Positions 51,853 through 64,000 of a stretch of 64,000 bases of DNA are shown one piece after another. Where the stretch lies: assembly GCA_032358165.1 (NCBI GenBank), contig JAALGY010000033.1, positions 1,860,001 to 1,924,000 on the forward strand. Direction: 5' to 3'. This DNA is from Diplosphaera chodatii (lineage: Eukaryota; Chlorophyta; Trebouxiophyceae; Prasiolales; Stichococcaceae). Positions within the stretch are counted from its first letter, which is position 1; each line of letters opens with the position of its first letter. The notes under the pieces were generated by a model. That model searched no databases. It was not told the origin of the DNA and saw nothing but the letters and a program-made list of their open reading frames with translations. The translations under genes were made by a program, and so were the position numbers.

Positions 51853-52205
51853 CTGGACCAGTGTGTGGTTCCATCCGACTATCATTTGACATATTTGAGG
51901 GGCTGCAATGCCTGTTGACTTCAGACACTAAACAGCCTTCCAGCGCTAGACACCAATAAAACACGCTCACTATACCTGGCCTAATCTACATCAACATTCA
52001 GGATGGTGTCCAACGCACAGCAATATCACTCCTGCGCATGACAAGACGGACTGCTGGTTGCAGCGCAGTGACAAACGCACGCCTGCTACCTCGCCGGGTT
52101 CAGGCAATCAACATCCCATCAGCAGTTTGACCGTTGCCACGGACTGAGTGAGCGGGCCCCAGGACCTGAGCAGGGCAAAGTCAATTGTGTGCGTTTGGCA
52201 AGTGC
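51853..52205. other. Convergent spacer TFIIIC-like / ABC1K1
   Basis: Short region between two converging stop codons. Searched for the missing C-terminal part of the TFIIIC-like protein in all frames; nothing recognisable. Confidence 0.55.
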
Positions 52206-55200
52206 TCATGCTGCGCCGGTGATCATGGCCTCCTTCTGCTGCTGCCGCTTGATCTTGAGCAGGCTGAGGAGTGTGGACAACCCGAAAAAGGTGGCTCCCG
52301 CAAATGAAAAGTTGGCCGCCGTGCGCATCGCCGACACTGATAACACTGTGCCGACGTTGACGAGCGTGGATGCCACGATGGCTGTCGTTACCGCCTTCTG
52401 CTGTGCCTGCAGCAGGACATTCATGACAACACGTTACCTCTGCGCGCACGGTCATGCGCCTTCCTCCGAGGCGCTTCCAGTGCAGCGAGGGGAACCGTTT
52501 CAGAACGGTGCTGTGCACGGTGCAGATGGCGCGGGAAGAGCAGGGCATCCAGCCAGGTGCACTGGCCGACCCGGCAGCCGGCAACTGGGGGCGGGGGGCG
52601 GCAGGGGGCGCGGCACCTGCACGCGGTCGAGGGCGCGCTCGGCCTCCAGGGCGCGGACCCGCAGCTTGAGGTCGCCGCTGCGCAGGCTGGCCATGGTCAC
52701 CGCCACGTCCTCAATCATGTTGGGCCCCGTGAACAGGTTGCGCACCGCCCGGTTCTGCATTGACATAGGGTTGCAGTGTTTCCAGGCAGCATGGGGTGAC
52801 AAGCTGCTGGCTGAAGGATGCATGCAACAACATGTCTTGCGCTAGCCATACGCCGCAGTGCTGAAGCTTGCCTGCTTGGCGGCGCGCTTCCGGAACTCCT
52901 CTGCCAGCTTGGCGAACTGGGGCCGCGCCTCCAGCAGCAGGCCGCGCGCGTAGGGCGCCGCGATCTCCGAGATGTCGAAGCGCGGGTTGAGGCTCTTGCC
53001 GATGCCGTCCAGCACCGTGAAGCTGCGCACCACGAAGGTGAAGGTGGCCGGGAAGCGGAACGGCTTGTCGGCCGACGCCACGAGCAGGTCCTCGCCTGCA
53101 GCAGGTCGCAACGGCCGCGTTGAAAGAGCGGCTGTCCTTGTCAACAGGCAGAGCGGTTATGTCAAGAATACTGCCCCACTGGCTAGAGTCTACCGGCTGA
53201 CACATGGTGCAGCAGCACAACAGATGCGGGACAAGGCTGCACCAATGGCGGAGAGGATGGCCTTGCGCTTCTCCTTCTTCTCCGCCTTGGAGCGGGGCCC
53301 CTTGAAGGAGGCGTCGTAGTCGGGGTCCGCCGCCGCCTGCGCCCGCTGCTCCGATAGCCGCTCCTGCGGGCAGCCACGCACATTCAGGATTTAACCCCAC
53401 ATCCAAAAATGAGCATGCTGGCATCCAGGTGATCTGGGGTGCGCTTGGGCCTTTGCTGGACGGACGCAGATGGCTGCACGCAAATGGCAGGATAGCCGCG
53501 TAGCATGCAGCAGCAGGTATCCACAATCAAGAGCCTGCCAGCATGATGCATGGCAGTTTCAATGACGTCAGGATCTGGTAACACACCACCCCACCTCGAA
53601 ATTGCTCAGGAAGAAGGCGGCGGTGCGGCGCACGGCGGTCATGTCGTTGCCGGGGATCAGCACGCCCATGGTGACCAGGGCGCCGATGCACCGGTCGGGG
53701 TCCTTCTCGTACACGCCGTAGAACAGCTCCAGCAGCCCCGAGCGCACGTCGGTGGGAATGGTGCCCATCATGCCTGCCAGCAAGCAGCACCCAGTTTGCA
53801 GGCCTGACTGGCACTCACTCGGGTGCCAAAATGACCATCAACAGACGGCCTCACAACTCCAGTTGTGATCATCGTGAAGTGCCTCACCAAAGTCGTAGTA
53901 GATGAGACGGCCACCACCCACAGCGTCGACGGCGATGTTGCCCGGGTGCGGGTCTACGTGGTCATATTCCGCATCATCAAATAGCCAGGCACCGGCAAGT
54001 CTACAAGGCCGTACACTGTATGCTCAAGCGCATGGCACTTGATGGCATGGAGTCGGACATCCAGCTGGTCATACACACCGGCGTGGAAGAAGCCGTAGGT
54101 CAGCAGCTGCTCCAGGTAGCATTCCACGCTCAGCTTGGCCAGCCGCTTGCGGTCGATGCCCTGCATCGGCAGAGCAGTCAGCAGGATGCTGCTGTACCTC
54201 ATGTTGTGAGTGCAGCAACATGTGCTGTTTCACATCAGGAGCTACATAAACAGAAGGACACGTGAAGAGGCCAGATGAACATTGACTGCGGCGGCCGTAC
54301 CGCGAGGTCCAGCTGCTGGGCGCGGTTGATCTTGATGCCCGGGCAGTACTCCATCGTCAGCACCTCGCTGGTGGTGTGCTCCCAGTCGATCTTGGGCACC
54401 TTGACCCAGTCCTTCTTGGCGAAGTTTTTCCTGAGCACGCGCAGGCCTCCATGCATGAGCGGGTGTTGCACACTGAGGTGCGCCACCAACATCCAACACT
54501 GCAACAGATTCGTTGTGTAAGAGCATGGTGCAGCCACGCAAGCGGCAGTGGCACCGGAAGCGGTCGGCGTTCTGGCCCTCCAGGCGGTAGTCGATCTCCT
54601 GGTACAGGATGCGGGAGCACTCGTCGTAGATGGCCACCCAGTCGCGGGCGGCGCCGTCGGACTGCGGGTCCAGGCGCTGCAGCCACTGCGCCAGCACCCG
54701 GATGTTCTTGAGGTCGATGTCGAACAGCGCCTTGAGCCCCGGCCGCTGCACCTTCACGACCACCGCCTCCCCCCGCAGCTTGGCCAGGTGCACCTGCGGC
54801 GCGTGGCAGGCGGCGGCTGAGCGGGCCGCATCGCTGATCCCACCCGTAACACCACGTTGCTTTCACAGCCATACACAAATCGCCAGAGTCTACCTGCCCC
54901 AGGCTGGCGGCGGCAATGGGCGTCATGTCGAACGACTCGAAGTGTGCGCCGATCGGGCCGCCCAGGTTGCGCTCGACAATGGCAACGGCCTGCGCCGACT
55001 CGAATGCCGGCACATTGTCCTGCGTGGAACAAGCAGGGCACCTTGTATGCATTGCCCCTGCTCAGCGTCTGCCTACCGTTCATCACAGTGATGATGCCCA
55101 CAAACATGCAACATGCCAGCCGCTGACACAGCGCTGCGCTGTGCAACCCACCTGCAACTTTTCAAGCTCGGCGACAAACTCCTTGGACAGGACGTCCACA

Positions 55201-56663
55201 CGTGTGCTGAACTGTTGGCCTGCACAGGACACAAAACCTAGTCATGTGTCAGCTGAAGCACGGTTGACTGTGGAGGAGGGCTTTGCAGGCTTGTAGCCCG
55301 TCGATAAGACGCTTGTGGCAACACGTGATTGCTGCCGAGCTCCCAGCTCACCAATCTTGATGAATGTGGGACCAAGCTTGACGAGACCTTCGCGCAGCCA
55401 GGCAGCCAGCTTGCTGCGGCGCGCCACAACCGCCTCTGGTGTCATGCCAGCTCGCCCATAGGTGAAGCGCAGCTTCAGCGCAAAGTAGCGCATGGCAAAG
55501 GCAAAGGCGAAGGACCAGATCTGCCACGTCCGCTGCAACGAAGGACATGCAATATACAGGTCAAGACGTTGCCTGCGACGGCTACTAGAAAAGCTTGCAT
55601 GCAAAACCTGCCCCGAGGTCCCAGTTTGCGATGCAAACTGCCTCAGGCATGGCGGCCGTCAGTACGCCCATAAGGACCAATGTTCTCACCCGAAAGGTGC
55701 CATAAGACTTGAAGTTGCTCCACCGGCCGCTGGGGCTGGAGTATGGTGTGCCGCGCACGCTGTCTGGGGCGGCTGCAGCAGCCGCACCTGTGGAGCTGGG
55801 GCCTGCGGCGCCGTCCTGCGAGTCTGTGATGCGCTGGGCGGCGCAGGCCTCCAGCTGCCCCACATCACATGCGTCCACATAGCCCTCAACCTCTTCCACC
55901 GTCAAAACGGGTTCTGCTGTTGCCGCTGCTGGGCCTACACTGTTTGTGGCATAGTCGACCTCTGTCTTCGTCCCTGCAGGGATGAGGCGCGGGGTGGCAC
56001 CATTGTTGGTCGAGCCATTCAGAGCGCCGTTGCGGCCGGCCTTGCTGCTGGAGGGTGCGCTGGGCACAGCTGCACCATTGGAGGGTGCGCCGTTGACCGA
56101 TGAGCCGCTGCGTGCCGACGTGCCGTTGCTGGCCCTATAGTCAACAGCGCCGTTGCTGCTGGAGGGTGCCCCGCTGACCGCGGAGCCACCCAGCACGACA
56201 CCGGGTGATGTGATGATAGCAGGTCCACTCAATGACGCTGGCCCTGCGCTCCCGTTGTGCACGTTGGCGCCGTTGCTGCTGCGGGTGCTGCCGTTGACAC
56301 TGGACGCTGCAGCGCCAGCGCTGCCATTCTGAGGGCGGATTAGCAGGTCCTCTGCACCTCGGAGCTGTTCTGCCAGGTCTGACGCGCGGTCGCCTGCGGA
56401 CTGCAGCACGCGAACGAGCGGGCTCAGCACGGGCCTCCGCGGGCGTGCAGTCAAAATGTGCCATCACTCAGGACACCTGGCAGTGGACAGCGCACCTCGT
56501 GCGGGACCAGGCTCTGAGCACGCTGACAACTGCTTTTCCGCAGAGCTGCAGCGCCCAAATGCCGTTGGTGGGGTGGGGCCCGCGCTGAGGCTGGACGTGG
56601 TGTGGGCGGGTCGAGCTGTGCACGAGGCGGTCTGCAGCTACGCAGCGCAGTCTGCGCCGCCAT
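52206..56663 (-). CDS. ABC1K1: ABC1K1/PGR6 plastoglobule atypical kinase
   Basis: ABC1K1 sits on plastoglobules and affects plastoquinone supply and prenyl-lipid metabolism in light. Fourteen exons, all phases consistent, 877 aa: 56663-56496, 56400-55690, 55532-55352, 55219-55152, 55019-54894, 54793-54555, 54430-54301, 54160-54079, 53953-53888, 53773-53595, 53363-53243, 53095-52872, 52754-52617, 52406-52206. Exon 1 is a plastid transit peptide (MAAQTALRSCRPPRAQ). Kinase motifs: LGPTFIKIGQQFSTR (KxGQ), TPIAAASLGQVH (Ala-rich loop), VVVKVQRP with the ATP-contacting Lys, LYQEIDY, FFHADPHPGNI split between exons, and YDFGMM. ABC1K1-type C-terminal blocks: FRFPATFTFVVRSF, KLRVRALEAERALDRVQ and the end EAMITGAA. 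Exon 2 encodes about 200 residues of Asn/Gly/Ser repeats, unusual for the family. The intron after 52872 has a GC donor (CAG|GCAAGC). Confidence 0.95.
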
Positions 56664-56871
56664 CTCGCAGTCTCAGTACATGCAGGACTCTGTGGCAAGA
56701 TGCACGCACGGGAGATACGCAACACGTGGGCGCGACTGGAGCTGCTTGTCGCGATCTGATGTTCGCCGCAAGGTGATCCACACAGACGGCCAGCTCCGCT
56801 TTACTCATCATATGCTGGCATGCATGACGACCACCCTGCAAATTCACACATTGCAATGTCCTGCGCTGCTG

Positions 56872-58138
56872 TCATGTTTCCATGGGTGCGGCTCCCCGCT
56901 CGTCATCGCCGGGTGCTGCACCATTGCCGCCCGCTGCACCATCATCAGCAGCCGCAGGCCCAGCATCAGCAGCTGGGGCTGCTGCAGCGCCGCCGTCACC
57001 AGCGTCACCGTCCGGACTGCCGTCCGCCTCCTGCACAGTGTCTGACAACCGTCACAGAGGCCGGCAACATCGGAGACACTACAGTGCTGTGATCCACACC
57101 TAGTCAAGCAGCGGGGTCTCCCTGGTGGCAGTCCCAGTGACAAGGCTTGAGCCGGCTCACGTTCAGGGCGGCGATGGCGCTGTCCAGCACATCGTCATCC
57201 AAGATGGTGAATGACATGTCCCGGCCGACCACCGACACGGTGACTGCCTCCCTCTTTAGTTCGCCGTCTGACATCGAGGCCTGCAGCGCCGAGCATGACG
57301 AGGGTCGCCGACAGGCTACAAACGAACAATGGTTGACGGTGACATCTGCAGCATTGCATCAGAAGGTGCATTTGCATGCCTGTAGTGATTTGAGCGCGTG
57401 CTGGATGAGCTGATCCAGGCTGCAGCTGGGGAAGGATTCGAAGTGGCGCTCCAGATATGTTTTTGCGGCCTGAGGGCATGCATCACGGGCAATTGGTCAG
57501 CTTCACTGTCCATGTCCTGTATCAGTGGGGTTTGGTGCACTGATGCACAGCAGTCCTGCACAGCCCCTTGGCTGCCAGCATTTGGGGACACGACACAGCT
57601 TGCCGAGGGGGCTGCTTGCAGCAGAATAGGGAGCGCCAACCTGTGAGCGGGCGCCGACGGCAAACGCCTTGTACTCGTAGTAGTTGCCCGAAGGGCAGTT
57701 GTAGTACAGGTGCCCGGCGTCCTTGTCCCAGCCACCCACCAGCAGCCCCACACCGTACGGCCGCTTCCAGGACCGCTGCGTCGCCACCTGTGACTTGTCC
57801 GCTATTTGCCGCACCAGCCGCCCCGTCGGCATGGGTGATTCGTACACATACCTGTGGTTGATACACTCGTTGCGCATGTAGCGGCACAGGATACGACCGT
57901 CTGCGGCCAGGCCGGCTGTTGCAATGCCCATGTGGTCGTCTATCTTGAACACTTTCTGCGTGTAGGACGACAGCTCCGAGGGCGCGCGCTTCAGACTCGC
58001 CAGGATGACGTGTGCATCGCTCTTCAGCCCGACTGCCGCTGCGCCCTGCTTCACGGCTTCCATGGCGTACTCGATCTGGTGGATGCGCCCTTGGGGGCTC
58101 CATGTCACCACGTCCGTGTCATACTGGTTGCGGAACAT
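56872..58138 (-). CDS. PAF1: 20S proteasome alpha subunit type 1 (alpha-6)
   Basis: A structural alpha-ring subunit of the 20S proteasome (PSMA1 in animals, PAF1 in plants), without protease activity. Four exons, 58138-57641, 57469-57380, 57280-57161 and 57030-56872, join in phase to 288 aa. The start [18 protein letters not shown] and [20 protein letters not shown] are the alpha-subunit N-terminal signature; [17 protein letters not shown] and [19 protein letters not shown] are typical of this subunit, as is [10 protein letters not shown]. The last exon encodes a Gly/Ala/Asp-rich acidic tail ending GAAPMET, longer than in plants. The intron after 57380 appears to use a GC donor (CAG|GCATGC). 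ABC1K1 lies about 200 bases downstream on the same strand. Confidence 0.96.
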
Positions 58139-58686
58139 GGCTGTCAATTACGCGCTCGTTGCTGGCGCAACTGGGGGGCAGTGGCCTCAGTCTAAAGCTA
58201 GATGGCAGAATGTCCAAACAAGCACTCCTTAGTCGTGCAGGGCTCGATGGCGCTGCTGCTGCACGAAGAGCTAGCCCCAAGCTTACACGGGCATGATGTT
58301 GTTGTTGACACAGTGCTGAGATTCGCCGTAAGTCTTCCGAACAGTGCCTCGACACGAGTCAATCGACACAGGGTCTCCACGGGTTGAAGCGGTGCCACAA
58401 ACACGCCAATGCATGCACTGGCAAAACTTGCTCAGCTGAACCTTCCCCGCTTCCTGCCAACCTGTAGCAAAAGTACTGCTATTGCTTCCAGCAGAACGCG
58501 ACGATCTTTGCAGTGTATGCACACCAGGTGCAACTGAGTTGAGTTCGCACCACCACTGATCAGGGTCTCTTGGCACATGCAGCACCCTGCTTTGTAGCCA
58601 GAGGCAGCCTCGCAGCTTCGCCTGCGGCGCTGCTGACGCTAGTGGCCGCTGCCTGCGGCGCCGCGGTTGGGCAGCTGCAGCGCTCC
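58139..58686. other. Divergent promoter region PAF1 / DGD1
   Basis: Head-to-head spacer. A frame on the plus strand from about 58570 encodes a hydrophobic Ala-rich stretch that reads into the first DGD1 exon but has no in-frame ATG, so a further upstream DGD1 exon is possible. Confidence 0.45.
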
Positions 58687-61600
58687 ATGAAACGTGTGGC
58701 TTCTAGGGCTCGTATAGAGAGCAACCTCACGCAGCCAGCTGGTCGACAGGTCTGTCAGATGACTCGGCAGATGGCGTGCCCCATCATTTGCGCACGTGTT
58801 GACGCCCCACCGCATGGTTCGGGAGCCGACGTTGGCAGCCGGCATTTCATCTTGCTTTCACTGCTTCCTCGCTAGGTGTGCATCGTCACAACTGCATCAG
58901 TGCCGTGGAAAACGGGCACAGCTGTGAACCCGCTGCTGCGTGCCGCTTACCTCGCACATGAGACCTCTTGCAAGGTAAATCCCCACCAGAGCCCTGGATG
59001 TACAAGTTGCACGTGGTCTCGTGAGCTGCGCAGTGTGACTGACGTCGCGTTGATGAGTGCCACCCGTTTGCAGGTGACGCTGGTCATCCCATGGCTCTGT
59101 CAAGTCGAGCAGGCCGCAATCTTCCCAGGCGGGCAAACGTTTTCAGCGCCCTGCGAGCAGGTAGTGCCGCCTGCATCCTCACCAGGGCGTTAGTGAGGAG
59201 CTCAAGGCCGACATTTGGGGCCCTGTGAAGCATTTTAAACGCCACTGGCTCGCAGGCAGACCACATCCGGCAATGGGTGCTGGATCGCTGCAAGTTTCCG
59301 GCAGACTTTGATTTTGTTTTCTACCCAGCCCGCTATGACAAGCTCTTCTTCAGCATATCGCCGGCCCAGGGCTCCAGCATCATTGATTCCATCCCACATG
59401 AGAAGCGGGACTGTGCAATTTTGGAGGAGCCAGAGCACTTGAATTGGTGGGAACGTGAGTCACTTTCCCCTCGCTGCGGAGTCTGCAGCCTCTGCTGGCT
59501 GCGGGTGCTCATCAGCGCACCAAGTCTCCGTGCTATGCTGTGCAAGTGCATGATGCAGGTAGACAGAGGTGGACAGATAGCGGCTTCAACCATGTCGTTG
59601 GCATCATGCACACAAACTATGTACAGTATGTCACAGAGGAAGCAGGTGTGCTGATGCGCTTCGAGCCACCATGTGTGTGCAACGCTTCTATGCTCCAAGA
59701 GCAGCTGACTCACGGGGGGCCAGCGGCTGTCATTGTGCTGTTCCAGTGACGGGTGTAGCTGCTTTTGCAGGTCCGACAGCTGCTCGGATTATTGGGCGCA
59801 CGACGTCTTGGCTGACCCGAATCCACTGCCATAAGGTGTGTATGTTGTGCAAGGGCTGCCATGAAGCTGCTGTACGTCGACTTGGGGATCACATCTGGAC
59901 ACACGTCTGCTGACACCCACAGGTCATCAAGCTGTCGGACGCCATCCAGGTAATTGTGTAAACTGGTTCGCATCATGAGCATGGTTGCACAACTCCAGGC
60001 TTGCTGCTCAAGTTGTGGTTGCATGGGCATGCAGGACCTGCCTCGGTCGACGACTCAGTTTGTCCATGGTGGGATGTGCACCATGCCGTGGAGTTACTGG
60101 CATGCCATATGGTCGACCTCCCACCTGTTCCGGTCGCACACTGTGGAGAGTCTGTGCAGGAGTTGCAAGCGGCTTCCTGGAGGTTGGCAATGCATTGGCA
60201 GCACAGCGGGAACAGCCCATCGCAGCAGCAGCTGGCTTGCATGAAGGCCAGCAAGCTGATGGGAATGGGGATGCAGCGCCCCTGGCCGGTGGTCAAGGCA
60301 GCTTTGACAAGGGCGCGTACTTCATCGGCAAGGCGGTTTGGGGCAAGGGGTACGGCACGCTGCTGCAGCGCATGAAGGAAGCCAAGGATGCCGGTAGCAG
60401 CTTCCACCTCGACTGCTTCGGCAGCGGCGAAGACGGGGACGAGGTGCCACGCATCGCTCGTGCAACCCCGTTATTGTTCACGCAAAGCATCCGCATCCCT
60501 GTCCGCTGCTGTGCTCTCAACATCTTGATACACCTCTGCAGATCAAAGCACGCGCTGCAGAGCTAGGCCTTGATATCGACTTCAAGGGCGCCACTGATCA
60601 TCTGTCCCACGATATTCATGGTTACAGGGTGAGCGCAAGACTGTGAGCACGACTGCCCTAGGTGTGCAAGCACATGCAGTGGCAAGTGATGCTGACTCAC
60701 TGCGCCCCTGGACAGGTGCTCGTCAATGCAAGCCTGAGCGATGTGGTGGCCACCACCAGTGCTGAGGCACTGGCAATGGGCAAGTGGATCCTGGTGGCAA
60801 AGCACCCGGAGAACGCCTTCTTTGAACAGTTTCAATCCTGCCTCGTCTACGACAGCAGCGAAGAGTTTGTCAGGTGCGTGTCGCAACATCCTACCTTGTC
60901 CGCGGTGCTGGCTGAGGTACTTACAGAATCTGGCTCTCGTTCAAGTGTTCCGACATGGTCGATCCGCAGGCTTTGGAAGCATGCGATCGAGCATGAGCCG
61001 CCACCTCTCACCCAGGCTGATTTCGAGTGGGTTGCTGTTGTCCTTGGACATGATTGTCCCACGACATGCCTGCTGAGCGCAACTCCAATGCTGGTCAGCA
61101 ACGACCCTGTGGATAACACATGCAGGCGGCTCACCTGGGAGTCGGCCACGCAGCGCCTGCTGCAGGCAGCCACTATCAAAGCAGAGGAGTGGCCTTCAAC
61201 AGCAGAAAAGCTGGCCGACCTGGGTGAGTGTGCATCCTAGCCACACGTTCAGTCCGCCATGAGGAGATGTGTTGATGAATCGTTATGAGACTGTGACCAA
61301 GTAGACCGCCAGCAACTCCCAGCATGACAAAGTACACTGCAAGCAATCCACGGCAACACAGATCATAAAATCACGAGCAGTGTGTTGCAACAGGCCTATG
61401 GAACTTTTACCGGCCGTTTGCTTGGGTCGAGGTTGTCAGCAGGGTGAGCCAAAGTTGACTGGATCAGCAGTGTTCCCCATGGCCTGTTCGTGGCCTACAG
61501 CATGCAATTGCACCTGTGCACCTGTGCTGGATCAGCGTCGGCAGGCAGTGCTGCTGTTCTTGCTGCCGCAGGCGCTGGGCAAGCATGGCGGCGGCAGGGA

Positions 61601-61754
61601 CGCGGAGGCGGACCTGCTGCGCCTGGCGGAGGAGGACCCCGAGCTGCTGGCCGCCCCGGCGCCGCCGCCCGGCGGCAGGCGGGCCGTGCGGTGGCGGCTG
61701 ACGCACCCGCTGCACGGCTGGCAGCTGCGACTCGGCAGCGAGATTGCCTGGTGA
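58687..61754 (+). CDS. DGD1: Digalactosyldiacylglycerol synthase (GT4)
   Basis: Transfers galactose from UDP-galactose to MGDG to make DGDG, a main thylakoid lipid; acts at the plastid outer envelope. Exons: 58687-58749, 58876-58974, 59074-59160, 59256-59454, 59559-59645, 59771-59835, 59923-59949, 60035-60068, 60160-60443, 60542-60628, 60716-60873, 60970-61026, 61126-61223. They join in phase. Blocks: [128 protein letters not shown] and the C-terminal [18 protein letters not shown]. The 3' end is unresolved: a final frame 61572-61754 ([20 protein letters not shown] ... GSEIAW) looks coding but its phase does not follow the last firm exon without an intermediate piece. The first Met may also not be the true start. 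Confidence 0.9.
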
Positions 61755-62211
61755 CAGCTTGCCAAGAGCGATTTTTACGGCACGCAGATACAGCAGCGGC
61801 TTGTGCATCTTCTTCAGCGAGAATTCTCCGCACAAAGCAGGCAACCGGCTTGCAGGCCAAAATGCTGCTCCTCCTGAGCCTCTGGGATTGACGGACGAAG
61901 AACTGCTTTCGGCTTCAATACGTTCTCTGATCGGAGGGTGCTTCTGTTTGAGTAGGGGTCGAGCCAGAGTGATCTAGCATCTGAGATCTTAGACAGTGTC
62001 AGATCAGATCCCTGTGACAGGTCATTTTGAACAGCTGAAACTTGTTTCGTGGGAAAACTGGCCAGAACATTCCAACGCATAGCCGCCTTGATACACACAA
62101 ATCACCGTGTCCCGCTGCAGTGTGAGCATTTTGTAGACTTGGCGTCTCCAGATCACGCATCTGAGGTGCCACTCGGGCGACGCTGCCGCCAAGTAGCGTC
62201 AAACAAGACCT
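61755..62211. other. Intergenic region DGD1 / RHL1
   Basis: Contains the DGD1 3' UTR and RHL1 promoter, both genes rightward. No coding block or repeat recognised. Confidence 0.5.
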
Positions 62212-64000
62212 ATGCCACCTCGTGGCATTGTAAAACCTGAAGTCAATGATGAACACATTGTTGATGAGTGCGCTCGGCTTCGAGAGCTGGCACGAGACGC
62301 GCAGGTTTGTGTGCTGCACCTGCTGCCATAGCCGCGCGATAGCCCACTGTTAGCCTGCCTCTGACGTGCACTTTGTCCCAGTGATGGTGTCGCCCGCAGG
62401 TCATCTCAACACGAAGGCAGACAGTTCCCCAGGACGCCCAGCAGTTGCCACAATGTAAGTTCTGGCGGACATCATGTGCATGCAGCTGCTGATCTACTCA
62501 TGCACAGACACCAGGTTTGCTGTTGAGCCGCAGACCCAGCACATTGTTCGCTGCTGACCGCAGACCTAGCATCAGCAGATGGCAAGGACATCGTGAAGAA
62601 GAGCTCCACCCGCAAGGGCAGGTGAGCTTGCATGCATGGGCACGTCACCGCTGAGTGGGCAGTCAGCCTGCGCCTAACAACTGCACAGCTGCATCGTTGC
62701 GACCGCCACACCCACACCCACGTCGAGTGGCACGTTGCTCCTTGCAGGTATCTGTTTCACATAAGTGCAGATGTCCAGCCAGCTGTTGGCGGCAGCATGG
62801 TGAGTGTGACTGTGGTGGCCTGCCTGTACACGCCATCATCGTGCACTCGCAAATTGCAGGTTCTGCACCAGATGATGGTGATGATCACCACCCGTATACA
62901 GGGCACGCTGGCGAAGCTGGACTCCAGGAACCCAGTTCTGTACATCGACTTCCCGTCGGGCCGCCTGAAGCTCACCGGGACGCTGCTCTTCCCAAAAACC
63001 AAGTATCAGCTGCTCAAGCTTGGCGGCAAGGACGTTTTGTGTGAGGACATTTTCGACAGTGTGGTAAGCGCTCCTGCGTGATGGCAGACAACCCTGCCAC
63101 TGGCAGGTTGCTCCTTATGACAGTGTTATACCTAGTCTTCTGGCAGAGGCAAGTGCAGCATGACACATGGGCACCGTCAACAGCTGATCCCGTCATGGCG
63201 CAGGTGCTGTTTGCAGAAATGCACTGGATCGGCAGCAAGGAGGCCAATCCCAGCGAGGTGCCGCTGGAGATGCCCGATCAGCTGCAGACACCCATCATGC
63301 GCAAGTCAGCCACAGGTGCGGGTCACGTCGCACATCGTGCGTGATTGGACCCACGCGATCTCACTGTGTCCTCGGGCTGACCTGTCAACCATCCCTCGCC
63401 AGATGAGCCTATTGCAGACCCCAAGCTGCAGCCTGCGGGCCGCCAGCAGTCGCCAGCATCACAGCCCGCCTCCCAGCCAGCCACGCAGCCTGCGTCGCAG
63501 CCAGCATCCCAGCGTGGCCGTGGGGTTGCTGCGCCGCGGTCAGCCCAGAAGCGGCGACGAGAGGTCGTCACACTTGACGACACATCAGAGGACGAGGACA
63601 GTGCGGTGGAAGGTGCTCGATTACAGCATTGACTTGAAATAAGCTAGGCATGTGGAGTAGACGATGCAGAGTTGACAACTGCAGCAAGTACTCCCAATTG
63701 CTGGCAAGCGATGTGTGGACTTATGAGTGGCTGGGTCTGCAGGAACAGAGCCATTGGGGTCACAGCGAGCACACTTGGGCCGCAGCTCGAAGGCTGCAGC
63801 CCAGAAGAAGCTGCAGGAAGCCAGCCAAGATGAGGAGGAAGTCGACGAAGACGACGACGACGACGATGTCGCAGCCTCCAGCGGTGCGCAGTGGTGCAGC
63901 AAGTTGCACCGTCACACATGCGTCCATGTGCACACGCCTGTGTGGTTGGTGCGAAGGCCTGAATCCAGACGCTTTGTGCAGATGATAACGGCAGCGGAGG
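62212..64000 (+). CDS. RHL1: RHL1, topoisomerase VI-associated DNA-binding protein (3' partial)
   Basis: RHL1/HYP7 works with plant topoisomerase VI (a SPO11-like A subunit and B subunit) in endoreduplication. Exons read: 62212-62304, 62400-62454, 62570-62621, 62748-62799, 62860-63063, 63204-63315, 63403-63612, 63743-63883; phases agree. The frame continues past the window. Conserved blocks: start MPPRGIVKPEVNDEHIVDE, KKSSTRKGRYLFHIS, LAKLDSRNPVLYIDFPSGR, LKLTGTLLFPKTKYQLLKLG, KDVLCEDIFDSV and EMHWIGSKEANPSEVPLEMP. These match plant RHL1 closely. Downstream is a low-complexity part with SQPA repeats, a basic KRRRE stretch resembling a nuclear signal, and an acidic tail (EEEVDEDDDDDDV). The third exon could start at 62570 or 62576. 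Confidence 0.92.
63438..63515 (+). repeat. SQPA-encoding repeat in RHL1
   Basis: Imperfect 12-base units encode repeated Ser-Gln-Pro-Ala in the disordered region of RHL1. Confidence 0.8.

Overview
The window looks like nuclear DNA of a green alga, most likely a trebouxiophyte or related core chlorophyte. Every gene I can read is split into many short exons (often 30-200 bases) by introns of about 90-250 bases with GT-AG ends and some GC-AG ends. The gene set combines general eukaryotic genes (VPS52, SLD5, a SEC1/Munc18 protein, a 20S proteasome alpha subunit, SWT1, an RPL4 assembly chaperone) with plant/algal or plastid genes (THIC, ABC1K1, DGD1, a plastid NAD(P)-binding SDR, TOM1, RHL1, peptidyl-serine galactosyltransferase). 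There is no operon structure, phage, plasmid, CRISPR array or recognisable transposon.

Layout, left to right: codanin-1-like (+, 5' end probably outside the window); SEC1/KEULE (-); TOM1-type seven-helix membrane protein (+); THIC (-); VPS52 (-); GINS subunit SLD5 (+); peptidyl-serine alpha-galactosyltransferase (-); acetolactate-synthase-like ThDP enzyme (-); class 3 lipase A (-); unknown Q-rich protein (-); ACL4-like TPR protein (+); class 3 lipase B (-), a paralogue of A; SWT1 (+); plastid SDR (-); short TFIIIC subunit-5-like gene (+); ABC1K1 (-); proteasome alpha subunit PAF1 (-); digalactosyldiacylglycerol synthase (+); RHL1, a topoisomerase VI partner (+, runs off the right edge).

For eleven genes the exon chain could be followed from start to stop with every splice phase consistent: TOM1, THIC, VPS52, SLD5, SERGT1, the ALS-like enzyme, ACL4, lipase B, the unknown gene, ABC1K1 and PAF1. 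The SDR and the TFIIIC gene also close in frame, with one weak junction each. The others (codanin, SEC1, lipase A, SWT1, DGD1) have one or more unresolved junctions, stated in their entries. All exon limits were read by eye from conserved protein blocks and splice consensus and could be off by a base.

The genes do not form one pathway. Loose links are the plastid membrane and cofactor theme (THIC, ABC1K1, DGD1, SDR), the secretory and cell-wall theme (SEC1, VPS52, SERGT1), and thiamine: THIC starts the route to the cofactor that the ALS-like enzyme should use. I saw no undescribed multi-gene system. The most unusual items are a lipase paralogue pair with very different architectures, a TFIIIC subunit gene reduced to its N-terminal half, a lumen-type signal on the SDR, a cluster of tiny exons, and THIC lacking a recognisable thiamine riboswitch.
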